A stretch of DNA of 23,950 nt from Candidatus Delongbacteria bacterium (GTDB lineage: Bacteria; JAGOEH01): NCBI GenBank assembly GCA_017997825.1, contig JAGOEH010000032.1:1-23950 (forward strand). The letters are read 5' to 3'. Below the pieces are notes generated by a model that was given only the letters and a program-made list of their open reading frames with translations, made no database searches and had not been told where the DNA came from. This document shows positions 1 through 8,619 of the stretch, in pieces (the first letter of the stretch is position 1; every line of letters starts with the position of its first letter). The translations under genes and the position numbers were made by a program.

Positions 1-456
1 GATTAGGGCCAGGGCATTCAGAGTATGATAGCCGGTAATATGATTGATGATCCTCAGTATCAGAACAAATGAAAGGGCATAATAGAGGGTCATGGAAGAC
101 AGGAGAGTTACCCAGGCGATGAAAAGCTGGGTGAATGCTTCGGACGAGATCAAACGAAGGGGGGAATAAAGCAGGATTTTGCAGATCAGGTATTGGGGAA
201 GCATCATGACGGAGGCCCCGAAATTGACCGGACAATAGTAGTGTCCTTGGTAGAAGGAGTGGTCAAGGACCGTGATTCCGACATAGCGGTCAATATGCAG
301 TGAAAACTGATCGCCCAGGGAGCGGGTTAAAGCGTAGCTCCGGCCGAAGTTTCCGGTCTGATAATCAATTTCATTGAAATAGGCGGCGGATAAAAAAATG
401 GTAAGAAATAGCCTGACTTCGATGGGATTGAAGTATGAAGCCAATTTTTTCATCAT
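1..456 (-). CDS. Membrane protein, probable GT-C type glycosyltransferase (partial, N-terminal part)
   Basis: The first 152 codons of a membrane protein are present; the rest lies beyond the left edge. The start overlaps the stop of the upstream methyltransferase gene as ATGA, so it is the last visible gene of the minus-strand glycan operon. The N-terminus has a hydrophobic helix (about residues 10-20), then an extracytoplasmic loop with acidic residues (FNEIDY) followed by YALTRSLGD, FYQGHYY and PVNFGASVMMLPQYL. This order resembles polyprenyl-phosphate-sugar-dependent GT-C (GT39-like) membrane glycosyltransferases, where an acidic residue in the first loop is catalytic. More hydrophobic segments follow, such as AFTQLFIAWVTLL. 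The pairing with an upstream dolichol-phosphate-type GT2 fits such a role. The family call rests on motif resemblance only; it could be another polytopic glycan protein. Confidence 0.6.
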   Translation of the reverse strand, partial: MMKKLASYFNPIEVRLFLTIFLSAAYFNEIDYQTGNFGRSYALTRSLGDQFSLHIDRYVGITVLDHSFYQGHYYCPVNFGASVMMLPQYLICKILLYSPLRLISSEAFTQLFIAWVTLLSSMTLYYALSFVLILRIINHITGYHTLNALALI

Positions 457-1199
457 ACCGATTGTGGAGTGACCCACCCCAGGATAGAGATTCCGAATGG
501 GAGTTTGATCCCTGTTTTGATTAGATTGAGCTCTATCCTAAAAATAAAGGTCAGAATAAGATTTAAGGGTTTTGGTAAGAGGCTGTAATCGGAATTGATC
601 ACACGGTTTTTTTTGGTTAACAATCGGATGATCGCGATGGGAAAAAATAGAATGGTATTGCAATAGGTCATGAAATGAATGGAAAAGCCGGCATCGGTCA
701 ATTGTTGGATCAGTTCCGGCCGGGTAAAGCGCCGGATCGATCCGACGGCTCGGTCATGACGGCTGTAGAGCCATTGGAAGGCGGCGGCGGTGAATAGAAA
801 AAAACCATTAGGTTTGATGCAACGATTCAATTGGGTCAGAAATGAGCCCATATTATCGATATAAACCAATAAATCGGCGCTGAAAACGGCATCCAGCGCA
901 TCAGGCTTGAAAGGAAGGTGATTGGCATCAGCCTGGACCAGATGAGTTAATCCGCGGGTTTGGGCATGGCGTAATGCATCGAGGGAATGATCCACTCCTA
1001 TGATCCATGGGGTCAGATCCGCAAACTCGAGCATATTTCGTCCTGTTCCACAGCCCAGATCAAGGAGAACAAACGGCGACCGGATCCGATTCCGTTGAAG
1101 CGCCCGATCCATTAAGTACCGATAAATCCTTCGGAATACGGTGAACCACCAGTAATACTCTTCGATCGGATACAGCTTGTCATATTCCTGGGCTATCAT
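453..1199 (-). CDS. Class I SAM-dependent methyltransferase
   Basis: A 248-residue protein starting MIAQEYDKLYPIEEYYWWF. The N-terminal aromatic WWF and following arginines are typical of methyltransferases found in glycan and lipid clusters. Motif I, LLDLGCGTG, lies at residues 45-53 and binds SAM; VDHSLDAL follows as the acidic motif II region, and ADANHLPF as motif III. A hydrophobic C-terminal stretch (about 185-230) may associate with the membrane. The open frame extends further upstream into the GT2 gene, but the start at 1199 forms an ATGA overlap with the GT2 stop, matching every other junction in this operon, and it begins at the natural edge of the domain. The substrate is unknown; from context it is a sugar, lipid-linked glycan or polyprenyl intermediate. 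Confidence 0.85.
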   Translation of the reverse strand: MIAQEYDKLYPIEEYYWWFTVFRRIYRYLMDRALQRNRIRSPFVLLDLGCGTGRNMLEFADLTPWIIGVDHSLDALRHAQTRGLTHLVQADANHLPFKPDALDAVFSADLLVYIDNMGSFLTQLNRCIKPNGFFLFTAAAFQWLYSRHDRAVGSIRRFTRPELIQQLTDAGFSIHFMTYCNTILFFPIAIIRLLTKKNRVINSDYSLLPKPLNLILTFIFRIELNLIKTGIKLPFGISILGWVTPQSV

Positions 1200-2167
1200 G
1201 GATGCTCTCGCATGAAAGGGGGATGGTGTTCCAGATTTCGACTGTAAAGACAATCTGAAAGGGTGTACTGAGGTTTTCGGTTGATGTTCAGATAGATTCG
1301 TCCCAGGAATTCTCCAATGATCCCGAAAAGAATCAGTTGAATGCTTCCAAAGAATATGATGATGGTGAACAGGGAAGCCCATCCCTTGATATCCCGATGG
1401 AAGAAAAGGTATTCCACTAGAATATAGAGTCCGTATATCAGGCTGAACGATGCTGTAATGAAACCAAGATAGCTGGCCAGACGGAGAGGAAAAATCGAGA
1501 ATCCGGTGGCGACTTTCAGCCATAATCGGAGTGATTTGATCAGGCTGTAATTTCCGCGGCCGCGAAGACGGGGGTGGTGGGTAACATCCAACTGGGTGAT
1601 TCGGGAAGAGACGCTTAGCAGTAGTCCCTGGACATATGGGAAAGGGCCGGAATATTTGATGATCTCATCTCTGACCCATTTTTTGAAAACGATAAATGTC
1701 GAAAGATAGAGTGAAGGAGGCTTTTTCAGTAAAATTCTGGCCATCAGATCATTGAACCTACTCCCCAGATTTTTCCATACGGCCTGATTTTTTACCGGAA
1801 AACGGCCAAAGCAGATATCGGCCCGTTGGGATTCCATATGGGCGATTAAGGCAGGGATATCAGACGGATTATGCTGCAGATCATCATCCATGGTGATGAT
1901 GATATCCCCTTCTGCCTGGTTGAATCCTGCCATCCGCGCATTATCCTCGCCATAGTTTTTCCCCAAATTCAATGCGATAATATTCGGTCGAGTGGCTACG
2001 ATTTTCAAAACTCGCTCCCAGGTGGCATCCCGGCTGAAATCATTGACCAGGATGATCTGGTACTGGTCTTGGGCTGCCATCACCTTCATGACGGCCTCCA
2101 GGCGGGAAAGCAAATCGGACAGGATATCCTGGCTGTTGTAAACCGGAATCACAATCGAGTATTTCAT
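1196..2167 (-). CDS. GT2 polyisoprenyl-phosphate glycosyltransferase (ArnC/GtrB/DPM1-like)
   Basis: A 323-residue family 2 glycosyltransferase. The N-terminus YSIVIPVYNSQ and VNDFSRDATWE form the nucleotide-binding fold. KNYGEDNARMAGF and the metal-binding acidic motif DDD (94-96, in MDDDLQHNPSDIP) follow. HHPRLRGRGNYSLIKSLRLW near 197-216 matches the conserved basic segment just before the membrane domain in ArnC/GtrB enzymes. Two hydrophobic helices follow at about 230-255 and 265-290. Family members transfer a sugar from a nucleotide donor to undecaprenyl phosphate on the cytoplasmic face, giving a lipid-linked donor for GT-C enzymes. The stop overlaps the methyltransferase start and the start overlaps the aminotransferase stop, both as ATGA. 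From context the sugar may be the product of the upstream epimerase and aminotransferase. Confidence 0.9.
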   Translation of the reverse strand: MKYSIVIPVYNSQDILSDLLSRLEAVMKVMAAQDQYQIILVNDFSRDATWERVLKIVATRPNIIALNLGKNYGEDNARMAGFNQAEGDIIITMDDDLQHNPSDIPALIAHMESQRADICFGRFPVKNQAVWKNLGSRFNDLMARILLKKPPSLYLSTFIVFKKWVRDEIIKYSGPFPYVQGLLLSVSSRITQLDVTHHPRLRGRGNYSLIKSLRLWLKVATGFSIFPLRLASYLGFITASFSLIYGLYILVEYLFFHRDIKGWASLFTIIIFFGSIQLILFGIIGEFLGRIYLNINRKPQYTLSDCLYSRNLEHHPPFMREHP

Positions 2168-3306
2168 TTGTGCCCTTTTCCATGATTAAGGGGGGTGGAT
2201 TCAGGCTTGATCGGCGTTTTAAAAAAATGTCCGATCGATTGACATACCTGTTCAATCTCCTGTTCCCGGATGAAATTGAATAGAGGAAGGGACAGAATTT
2301 GAGGATTGATGGATTCCGCCACCGGGAAAGCCTGCTGAGTGAGGTGGAGTTTTTTGAAATAGGGTTGATCCGGCAATAAAATTGGGTAGTGGATCATGGT
2401 CTGAATTTCCTGCTGACGTAGATAAGTTTGTAAAGAATCCCGCAGAGGTGTTCGAATCACCATCAGATGATGTACCGAATCCGGGGGATTGATCAGAGTC
2501 AGATTCGGATTCCGACTCAGGTTTTTCTTATAGAGCTGAGCCGCTTGGTTTCGGTGTGTCAGCAGGTTATCCAGGGCTGAAAGCTTGGTGTTCAATACCG
2601 CAGCCTGGAATTCATCCATCCTGAAATTCCCTCCCCATCGGTCGGTGTGATAGCGTTCAAATTCGCCATATGACCGGATTTGAAGGCAGGCCCGATAAAT
2701 TTGTTCGTCATTGGTCGTGACGGCACCGGCATCCCCGTAAGCTCCCAGGTTTTTTGAGGGATAGAAACTGAAGGCGCTGCAGTGTCCCCAGCTTCCCACC
2801 GATCGATTGGAGAAGGTGCCTCCATGAGCCTGAGCGCAATCCTCAATGACATAAAGGTTGTTTTGGCGGGCAAATTCCATGACCGCATCCATCCGGCAGA
2901 TATTACCATAGAGATGAACAGGGATGATGGCTTTTGTAGTGGTGCTCATGCGGGTCTGGGCATCCTCGATCGCAATCAGATGATCATGGGGATCGATATC
3001 CACAAAGACCGGTTTGTATCCGGCCAACACTACGGCCATGGCGGTAGGGAGCGCCGTATTTACCGGAACTAATACTTCGCTGCCCGGTTCGATCATCAAA
3101 CTTCTAAGTCCGATAATCAAGGCATCTGTACCGGAGGATACTCCAATAGCATAGGATACCCCTAGATAAGCTGCCATGCGGGCTTCAAACTCTTCCAGCT
3201 CTTTTCCCATCAGGAAAATCCCACGCTTCATAATGAGATCCAGCCGCTGTCGGATTTCAGAGCTGAAAACCGGATACTCCCTGGAAAGATCGCCGAAGGG
3301 GATCAT
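2164..3306 (-). CDS. DegT/DnrJ/EryC1/StrS sugar aminotransferase
   Basis: A 380-residue PLP-dependent enzyme that aminates a nucleotide-linked keto-sugar. The start MIPFGDLSREY is typical of this family. SSGTDAL (57-63) is the phosphate-binding region, EDCAQAHG (155-162) carries the Asp that contacts the PLP ring nitrogen, and FSFYPSKNLGAYGDAGA has the Schiff-base lysine at K185. The later RMDEFQAAVL (about 231-240) is also characteristic. The FYPSKNLGAYGD form resembles enzymes that make dTDP-3-amino-3,6-dideoxy sugars (FdtB/QdtB type), but the exact sugar cannot be read from sequence alone. Length is normal. It overlaps both neighbours by ATGA, so its translation is probably coupled to that of the epimerase upstream and the GT2 downstream. 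Confidence 0.92.
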   Translation of the reverse strand: MIPFGDLSREYPVFSSEIRQRLDLIMKRGIFLMGKELEEFEARMAAYLGVSYAIGVSSGTDALIIGLRSLMIEPGSEVLVPVNTALPTAMAVVLAGYKPVFVDIDPHDHLIAIEDAQTRMSTTTKAIIPVHLYGNICRMDAVMEFARQNNLYVIEDCAQAHGGTFSNRSVGSWGHCSAFSFYPSKNLGAYGDAGAVTTNDEQIYRACLQIRSYGEFERYHTDRWGGNFRMDEFQAAVLNTKLSALDNLLTHRNQAAQLYKKNLSRNPNLTLINPPDSVHHLMVIRTPLRDSLQTYLRQQEIQTMIHYPILLPDQPYFKKLHLTQQAFPVAESINPQILSLPLFNFIREQEIEQVCQSIGHFFKTPIKPESTPLNHGKGHK

Positions 3307-4280
3307 CGATATTCCTCAAGGCAGGTACGATAATAGGTAATGGTTTGTCGTAATCCCTGTTCCAGTTCCATCCTGGGCTTCCACCCGCTATCGGCTGTGA
3401 TGGCCTGAATATCACTGATGTAATCGCCGATATCGATCTTGCGATAGAGTTCCGGGAAGGGCTTGTATTGATAAGTAAAATGTGGATCAATTGCCTGTAA
3501 TGCCACGATAAAATCATTGATAGTATAGGCTATGCCGGAACCAACATTATAGATTCGGTTCAGACAATCGGGCTTGAAAGGTAATTCGCTCACCAAATCA
3601 ACCAGATCGTCAATATAGAGAAAATCCCGTTTCTGTTGGCCATCGCCGAAGATCGTCACCGGTTCATTTTTGAGGAAGAGTCCCAGAAAATAACCGATAA
3701 AACCCTGCCGGTTGTCTTTAATGTATTGCCGTGGTCCAAATATATTGGATATCCTGAGAATGATGTGATTTATTCGGTAAAGATGACGGTAAAGCTGCAA
3801 GTATTCTTCCGTCATGATTTTATGGATGGCATTGTTGTCTACGATCTGAACCGGGTGCTTTTCGTTCACCGGAAGGTAACGGGGACGTCCGTAGATCTGG
3901 CGTGTACTTAGGAATATCACTAATGGTTTGGATGAAGCGGTTTTGATTGCCTCCAACAGATTCAGATGAGCCAGGAAATTATGATCCAGGTCAGCCCGGG
4001 GATGGTGTAGACTGCTGATATGATTGATCTGTCCGGCAAAATCGTAAATCAGATCAAACGATCGATCGTGAATCACCCTCTCCAGACCGGGGTAATCAAC
4101 GGCCATATTTAATCGAATTACATCCACCTGTCGTCGGATAGGGGCGATGTTATAATCGTTCCAGCCGTGATCGGCCTGAAATCCCGCATCGATGATGGTG
4201 ACGCTGTGACCCATCTGTGTCAAGCGGATGGCCAGATTGCTCCCGATAAAACCTAATCCGCCGGTAATAAGTATTCTCAT
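3303..4280 (-). CDS. NAD-dependent nucleotide-sugar epimerase/dehydratase (extended SDR)
   Basis: A 325-residue extended short-chain dehydrogenase. The Rossmann motif is RILITGGLGFIGSN (2-15), followed by YDFAGQ, LSTRQIYG (124-131), and the C-terminal block RISNIFGPRQ, FGDGQQKRDFLYIDD that binds the nucleotide-sugar. The usual catalytic YxxxK reads NAIHK, with Asn150 and Lys154: the lysine is kept and the tyrosine is not. I chose the start at MRILITGG because the fold begins there and the predicted transcript start is about 50 nt upstream; a start at 4313 is open but would leave a very short leader. Neither has a clear Shine-Dalgarno sequence. It is first in the glycan operon and ends in an ATGA overlap with the aminotransferase. 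Substrate unknown. Confidence 0.88.
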   Translation of the reverse strand: MRILITGGLGFIGSNLAIRLTQMGHSVTIIDAGFQADHGWNDYNIAPIRRQVDVIRLNMAVDYPGLERVIHDRSFDLIYDFAGQINHISSLHHPRADLDHNFLAHLNLLEAIKTASSKPLVIFLSTRQIYGRPRYLPVNEKHPVQIVDNNAIHKIMTEEYLQLYRHLYRINHIILRISNIFGPRQYIKDNRQGFIGYFLGLFLKNEPVTIFGDGQQKRDFLYIDDLVDLVSELPFKPDCLNRIYNVGSGIAYTINDFIVALQAIDPHFTYQYKPFPELYRKIDIGDYISDIQAITADSGWKPRMELEQGLRQTITYYRTCLEEYR

Positions 4281-4335
4281 GGTTGTGTTATTTTTTTGAT
4301 TGGAGGTGAACATGTCATAAAAATCACATTGTCCT

Positions 4336-4365
4336 AATATATATCTTTAGACGATGGTTTGTCAA
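4336..4365 (-). promoter_or_regulatory. Promoter of the glycan operon
   Basis: On the minus strand TTGACA (4365-4360) is followed after 18 bases by TATATT (4341-4336). The -35 is a perfect consensus match and the -10 matches five of six. It would start transcription near 4329, about 50 bases before the epimerase start. Confidence 0.6.
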
Positions 4366-4457
4366 GAGAAAATTAAGTTTTGTCAGTAATAGGTCAAGAT
4401 TGATAAGAAAGGGGATCGGAAAAGAAGGGATCAAGGGGATTCAAATTGAGAAAAGTC

Positions 4458-4487
4458 TTGACTTGCCGGATAGGATTTATTAATAAT
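4458..4487 (+). promoter_or_regulatory. Promoter of the small conserved gene
   Basis: TTGACT (4458-4463) is followed after 18 bases by AATAAT (4482-4487). It lies about 45 bases before the ribosome binding site of the 94-residue gene and is divergent from the glycan-operon promoter. It overlaps the upstream in-frame extension of that gene, which supports the later start. Confidence 0.5.
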
Positions 4488-4532
4488 GGGGTCATTGGTA
4501 TCCTTCATTTAATCGATAAAAGGAGAACTATC

Positions 4533-4817
4533 ATGGATATTAATGAATTAACCATTACCTGGCAGGATGACGAGGGCAAGCAGATCATCAAGGAACTGGA
4601 CAAAGAAATACTGACCAAGGGAGCCTGGGCGACCATCATGTATCTCTATCAAACCATGGATAAAGCCACTGGTGAGTATTCAGAGCCTCAGGTGCGGATC
4701 GTCCGCTATAAAAAAAGCAAGGATTCCTATTTCGCCAACAGCAAATTCAATATTTCCGGCCGAAAACAAGCCTACCAGATCATGGAACAGCTCCAAAAGT
4801 GGTATCCTGAATCCTGA
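4533..4817 (+). CDS. Small conserved hypothetical protein, 94 residues
   Basis: Starts MDINELTITWQDDEG, with AGGAG (4521-4525) eight bases before the ATG. The frame is open upstream to 4446, but that extension overlaps the predicted promoter. The protein is soluble, with no signal peptide or membrane segment. WATIMYLYQTMDK, VRIVRYKKS and SKFNISGRKQAYQIMEQLQKW look like conserved blocks of a small bacterial family I recall only as uncharacterised, ending in a helix that begins at the KQA segment. It stands alone, divergent from the glycan operon, and ends about 360 bases before the defence operon. No function can be assigned from sequence or context. Confidence 0.75.
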   Translation: MDINELTITWQDDEGKQIIKELDKEILTKGAWATIMYLYQTMDKATGEYSEPQVRIVRYKKSKDSYFANSKFNISGRKQAYQIMEQLQKWYPES

Positions 4818-5177
4818 AACGGATTGGCTGACCGAACTATTGGTCATAAGCCCATCGGTATAAAAAAAGGTAAATGTTTTAAAAAGCTTATTTGAGCACT
4901 ACTGCTTTAGAGTTGAAAGATTCTTTAATTCTTTGCGAGTGGCGGTTTTTCATTGAACAAGGATTTGATTTTTTATAAAATAATAAGCTCGAAAAACAAT
5001 TTATTATCAATGTTTTGATTTCTTTTTATTTCGGATCATCATTTTTACAATTGCCTTGACAAATCATGACAAAATGCTTAATTACTTATAAAGATGGGTT
5101 TGTAGTTGCGATGACTTGTCCGGATCCAATTATCAATGAGAGTTAATTCAATCTAATTATAATGTAAATATATCAAC
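4818..5177 (+). other. AT-rich gap before the defence operon
   Basis: No convincing gene. The stretch is clearly richer in A and T than either flank. It holds weak promoter-like elements on the plus strand: TTGACA at 5056-5061, with only a poor -10 (TTAATT, 5078-5083), and a perfect TATAAT at 5158-5163 without a recognisable -35. A small inverted repeat, TGACC-N8-GGTCA, lies just after the upstream gene but has no T-run. Such AT-rich borders are common at the edges of acquired defence genes. Confidence 0.5.
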
Positions 5178-8100
5178 ATGGGTATTAATATGAATTCCGA
5201 TTTAACGTTTATTACCAATGAACAGGGAAAGTATTTAAAGGAACGATTTGATATATTGATTAAGGATTCACGTTATTTTGATTGTCTGGTTGGTTATTTC
5301 TATATCAGTGGATTTTTCGCTATTTGTGATTCACTGGAACAGTCTGAGAGAATCCGTATTCTTGTTGGAATCGGTACCGATCGGCAAACAATTGATTATG
5401 TTTTCGAAAACTATCCCGATGTGCAAAAGACGATTGATTTTTCCCATGCCGAAACCAAAATCGGTTTTGAAGGAATGATCATTGACGAGATGGAGAAATC
5501 ACAGGATAATCGCCACGTTGAGTTTGGTGTTAAGAAGTTTGTAGAATGGATAAGAAATAAGAAACTGGAAATCAGAGCCTATCCATCACGTCACATCCAT
5601 GCCAAACTCTATATTGTAAGCTTCAAGGAGAATGACAGAGATAGTGGAAGAGTAATTACCGGTTCCAGCAATTTAACGCAGGCCGGTCTGATTGACAACC
5701 TTGAATTCAATGTGGAGTTGAAAAATAGCGCTGATTATCGTTTTGCTCTTTGCAAATTTGAAGAACTATGGCGCGATTCAGTGGATATCAATCAAAACTA
5801 TATTGAAACGATTGAGCATAAAACCTGGCTCAATCAGAATATCTCTCCGTATCAACTCTATCTCAAGTTCCTCTATGAATACTTTAAGGATGAATTAAAT
5901 CAGTCCGGTGAGGTATTCTCCAAATATTACCCACCGAATTTCATGAGACTTGAATACCAGGAACAGGCTGTACTCAATGCTAAAAAGATTGTTGAGGAGT
6001 ATGGCGGTGTTTTTATATCCGATGTGGTTGGTTTGGGAAAAACCTATATTGCGACAATGTTGGCGGGACAACTTGACGGCAGGACTTTAGTGATGGCACC
6101 TCCGGCTTTGCTTGATAGAGACAATCCTGGATCATGGCCTAACGCTTTTTCCGATTTTCATACTCCCGCAGATTTTGAATCACTCGGCAAACTGGACGAT
6201 ATTCTCCGACAGAATGTCGATAAATATAAAAATATTATCATCGATGAATCTCATCGATTCAGGACCGAAACCACGATCTCCTATGAAAAGATGGCTGAAA
6301 TCTGTCGGGGTAAGCGAATCATTTTAGTTACCGCCACACCCTATAATAACTCTCCCAAAGATATCCTGGCCCAGATCAAACTTTTTCAGAATGTCCGAAA
6401 GAGTACGATCCCCAACTTGTCCGATTTGGAATTGTTTTTTAGCGATCTTGAAAGAAGGCTTAAAAAGTCGGATCGACAAAGGGATTATGAGAATTATATC
6501 CGGATTGTAAAACAGAATGCCCGGGAAATCAGGGAAAAAGTCTTAAAATACCTAATGGTCAGAAGAACCAGAACCGAGATAATCAATTACTTTGATAATG
6601 ATCTGAAAATCCAGAATCTACGATTTCCCGACATTGATAATCCCGAACCGCTTTATTATGAATTGGATGATCGTGAAGATGAGGTTTTTATGATGACGAT
6701 TCGATTGATCTCACAGAAATTTACTTATGCCCGCTATACACCAATGCTTTATTTAAATAAAGAGATCAATCATCTTGAAAAACAGGCGCAGAGAAACATG
6801 GGAGCTTTCATGAAGCTTCTGCTGGTGAAAAGACTGGAAAGTAGTTTTTTCGCTTTCAGAAACTCCATCGATCGCTTTATCCATTCTTATGAGATGTTCA
6901 TTCATGAATTTGGAAAAGGGAATGTTTACATCAGTAAAAAGTATTCCAACAAAATACTGGAATTTCTTGAATCGGATGATGATGCCGCTATTGAAAAACT
7001 GATAATGGAAGGTAAGGCGGAGCATTACAGCAGCCATGATTTTAAATCCGGTTTCATCCGCGATCTTCGGAATGATCTGGACGTTTTAATGAGTATAAAA
7101 AAACAGTGGTGCGATATTGTCCGGGATCCTAAACTGGTTGCGTTTTTGTCACAGCTTAAAAATAATTCCATTCTTGCCGATCACAAAATGATTGTGTTCA
7201 CTGAATCTAAGGAGACGGCTGAATACCTGACCGATCAGATCAATCATTTAGTTGCCGGAACGGCATTATGTTTTACCGGTCGATCCGGTGACAGTGTTCG
7301 AGATCAGGTAATCCGTAATTTCGATGCCAAATCTCGGCATCCTGCCAATGATTACCGTATTCTTGTGTCGACGGATGTGTTGTCGGAAGGGGTGAATCTT
7401 CATAGATCCAATGTAGTTGTCAATTATGATATTCCGTGGAATCCGACCCGGATGATGCAGCGAGTCGGAAGAATCAATCGGGTTGATACATCATTCGATA
7501 CCATTCATACCTTCAATTTTTTTCCGACTCAACAATCCAATAGTCAGATTAAACTGAAGGAAGCCGCAGAAGCCAAAATCAATGCTTTTCTAACCTTGCT
7601 TGGCGGGGATGCCGCTTTGCTTTTAGAGGGCGAACCGGTGGCATCTCATGAATTGTTTAGCCGATTGGTTTCTAAAAAGACGCTGACCGGAGAGGATGAG
7701 GACCAAAACAGTGAATTGAAGTTTCTTCAGGTAATTAAAGGAATTCGGGATACTCAGCCGGAGCTGTTTGATCAGGTTAAACGGTTGCCGAAAAAGGCCC
7801 GATCCGTTCGATATGATCCATCATACCGAAATTCTCTGATCACCTATTTCAGGCGGGATAAACTGCAGAAGTTTTATATGTCCGCTCAGAATGGGCCGGT
7901 TCAAGAAATGGATTTTATTTCCGCCGCCGGCGTATTGGAGTGTAAAAACCATGAAAAACGATCGGAACTGTCTTCATACTTTTATTCTTTATTGGATAAA
8001 AACAAAGCCGCTTTCATTGATTCGACAGTTCAGAGTGACGTGATTCCTGAATCCAGAAGAGGAAAAGACAATGCGATTCAGCTTTTGAGGTTACTCCGGG

Positions 8101-8381
8101 TCGTTTTTAAAAATACACGTCAACTGACCGATGATCAGGAGATCTATCTGCGGAATGTATTCCTCCGTCTTGAGGAAGGGGGATTGCCTAAACAAACGAC
8201 CAAAGAAACCTTGAAAGTACTTAACGGATTGGATTCGGGAATCCTGAATCCCATTCAGGTTTTGGGTGTATTACAGACGACGATCCCGCCCCGATTGTTG
8301 GAAGGACATTATTCCGAACGCCGAATACGGGTTTCAGCCCAAAGTGAAGTTATTCTTTCCCTTTATTTATCAGGAGATTAA
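5178..8381 (+). CDS. PLD-nuclease domain fused to SNF2-type helicase (phage-defence/restriction motor)
   Basis: A 1067-residue fusion. Residues about 1-200 are a phospholipase D-like domain: HAK (141-143) and GSSNLTQAG (162-170) give the HxK...GSxN signature of PLD nucleases such as those in NgoAVII/CglI-type restriction systems. There is one copy, so a dimer would be needed for a full active site. A superfamily 2 motor follows: SDVVGLGKT (281-289, Walker A), DESH (356-359, motif II), VTATPYN (384-390, motif III), VFTESKETAEYL (motif IV), then STDVLSEGVN and QRVGRINR (about 725-768, motifs V and VI). The last 290 or so residues are unassigned. Two starts are open, 5178 and 5190; neither has a good ribosome binding site. 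It leads the operon that ends with the methyltransferase and probably supplies DNA translocation and cleavage. It is more AT-rich than the iron genes. Confidence 0.88.
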   Translation: MGINMNSDLTFITNEQGKYLKERFDILIKDSRYFDCLVGYFYISGFFAICDSLEQSERIRILVGIGTDRQTIDYVFENYPDVQKTIDFSHAETKIGFEGMIIDEMEKSQDNRHVEFGVKKFVEWIRNKKLEIRAYPSRHIHAKLYIVSFKENDRDSGRVITGSSNLTQAGLIDNLEFNVELKNSADYRFALCKFEELWRDSVDINQNYIETIEHKTWLNQNISPYQLYLKFLYEYFKDELNQSGEVFSKYYPPNFMRLEYQEQAVLNAKKIVEEYGGVFISDVVGLGKTYIATMLAGQLDGRTLVMAPPALLDRDNPGSWPNAFSDFHTPADFESLGKLDDILRQNVDKYKNIIIDESHRFRTETTISYEKMAEICRGKRIILVTATPYNNSPKDILAQIKLFQNVRKSTIPNLSDLELFFSDLERRLKKSDRQRDYENYIRIVKQNAREIREKVLKYLMVRRTRTEIINYFDNDLKIQNLRFPDIDNPEPLYYELDDREDEVFMMTIRLISQKFTYARYTPMLYLNKEINHLEKQAQRNMGAFMKLLLVKRLESSFFAFRNSIDRFIHSYEMFIHEFGKGNVYISKKYSNKILEFLESDDDAAIEKLIMEGKAEHYSSHDFKSGFIRDLRNDLDVLMSIKKQWCDIVRDPKLVAFLSQLKNNSILADHKMIVFTESKETAEYLTDQINHLVAGTALCFTGRSGDSVRDQVIRNFDAKSRHPANDYRILVSTDVLSEGVNLHRSNVVVNYDIPWNPTRMMQRVGRINRVDTSFDTIHTFNFFPTQQSNSQIKLKEAAEAKINAFLTLLGGDAALLLEGEPVASHELFSRLVSKKTLTGEDEDQNSELKFLQVIKGIRDTQPELFDQVKRLPKKARSVRYDPSYRNSLITYFRRDKLQKFYMSAQNGPVQEMDFISAAGVLECKNHEKRSELSSYFYSLLDKNKAAFIDSTVQSDVIPESRRGKDNAIQLLRLLRVVFKNTRQLTDDQEIYLRNVFLRLEEGGLPKQTTKETLKVLNGLDSGILNPIQVLGVLQTTIPPRLLEGHYSERRIRVSAQSEVILSLYLSGD

Positions 8382-8382
8382 G

Positions 8383-8619
8383 GTGCCGACGGTTTATATT
8401 ATCGGGAGTTATCGTTTTTATTTTAATAGCCGGGAAGAAAAACGCCGGCATATACACATCGTAACACCTGAGGGAATTGCAAAATTCTGGCTTGAACCCC
8501 TGGTTTCATTAGATATTTTCCATAATCTAAGCCAAAGTGAATTATATACGATTGAATCCATCATCAAGGAGAAACACCATGAATTTATCGAAGCGTGGAA
8601 CCGACATTTTGGAATTTGA
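8383..8619 (+). CDS. DUF4160 family protein
   Basis: A 78-residue protein starting with GTG (VPTVYIIGSYRFYF). AGGAG (8372-8376) sits six bases upstream, inside the end of the helicase gene, and only one base separates the helicase stop from the GTG. The frame is open further upstream but this start fits both the ribosome binding site and the family's usual VPTI/VPTV beginning. Family marks are SYRFYFNSRE, HIHIVTPEGIAKFWLEP and a C-terminal helix ending FIEAWNRHFG. DUF4160 proteins are small and often sit next to DUF2442 proteins, as here; the pair has been suggested to act as a toxin-antitoxin or regulatory couple, but I know of no firm biochemical function. Its place between helicase and methyltransferase is unusual. 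Confidence 0.85.
   Translation: MPTVYIIGSYRFYFNSREEKRRHIHIVTPEGIAKFWLEPLVSLDIFHNLSQSELYTIESIIKEKHHEFIEAWNRHFGI

Noticed and set aside
1200-1523. N-terminal extension of the methyltransferase frame into the GT2 gene
   Set aside because: The extension lacks family similarity, overlaps GT2 coding sequence, and the ATGA start at 1199 fits the operon pattern.
4446-4532. Upstream extension of the 94-residue conserved protein
   Set aside because: It overlaps the predicted promoter, and a good ribosome binding site precedes the start at 4533.
4830-4848. Inverted repeat TGACC-N8-GGTCA after the small conserved gene, considered as a terminator
   Set aside because: The stem has only five pairs and no T-run follows.
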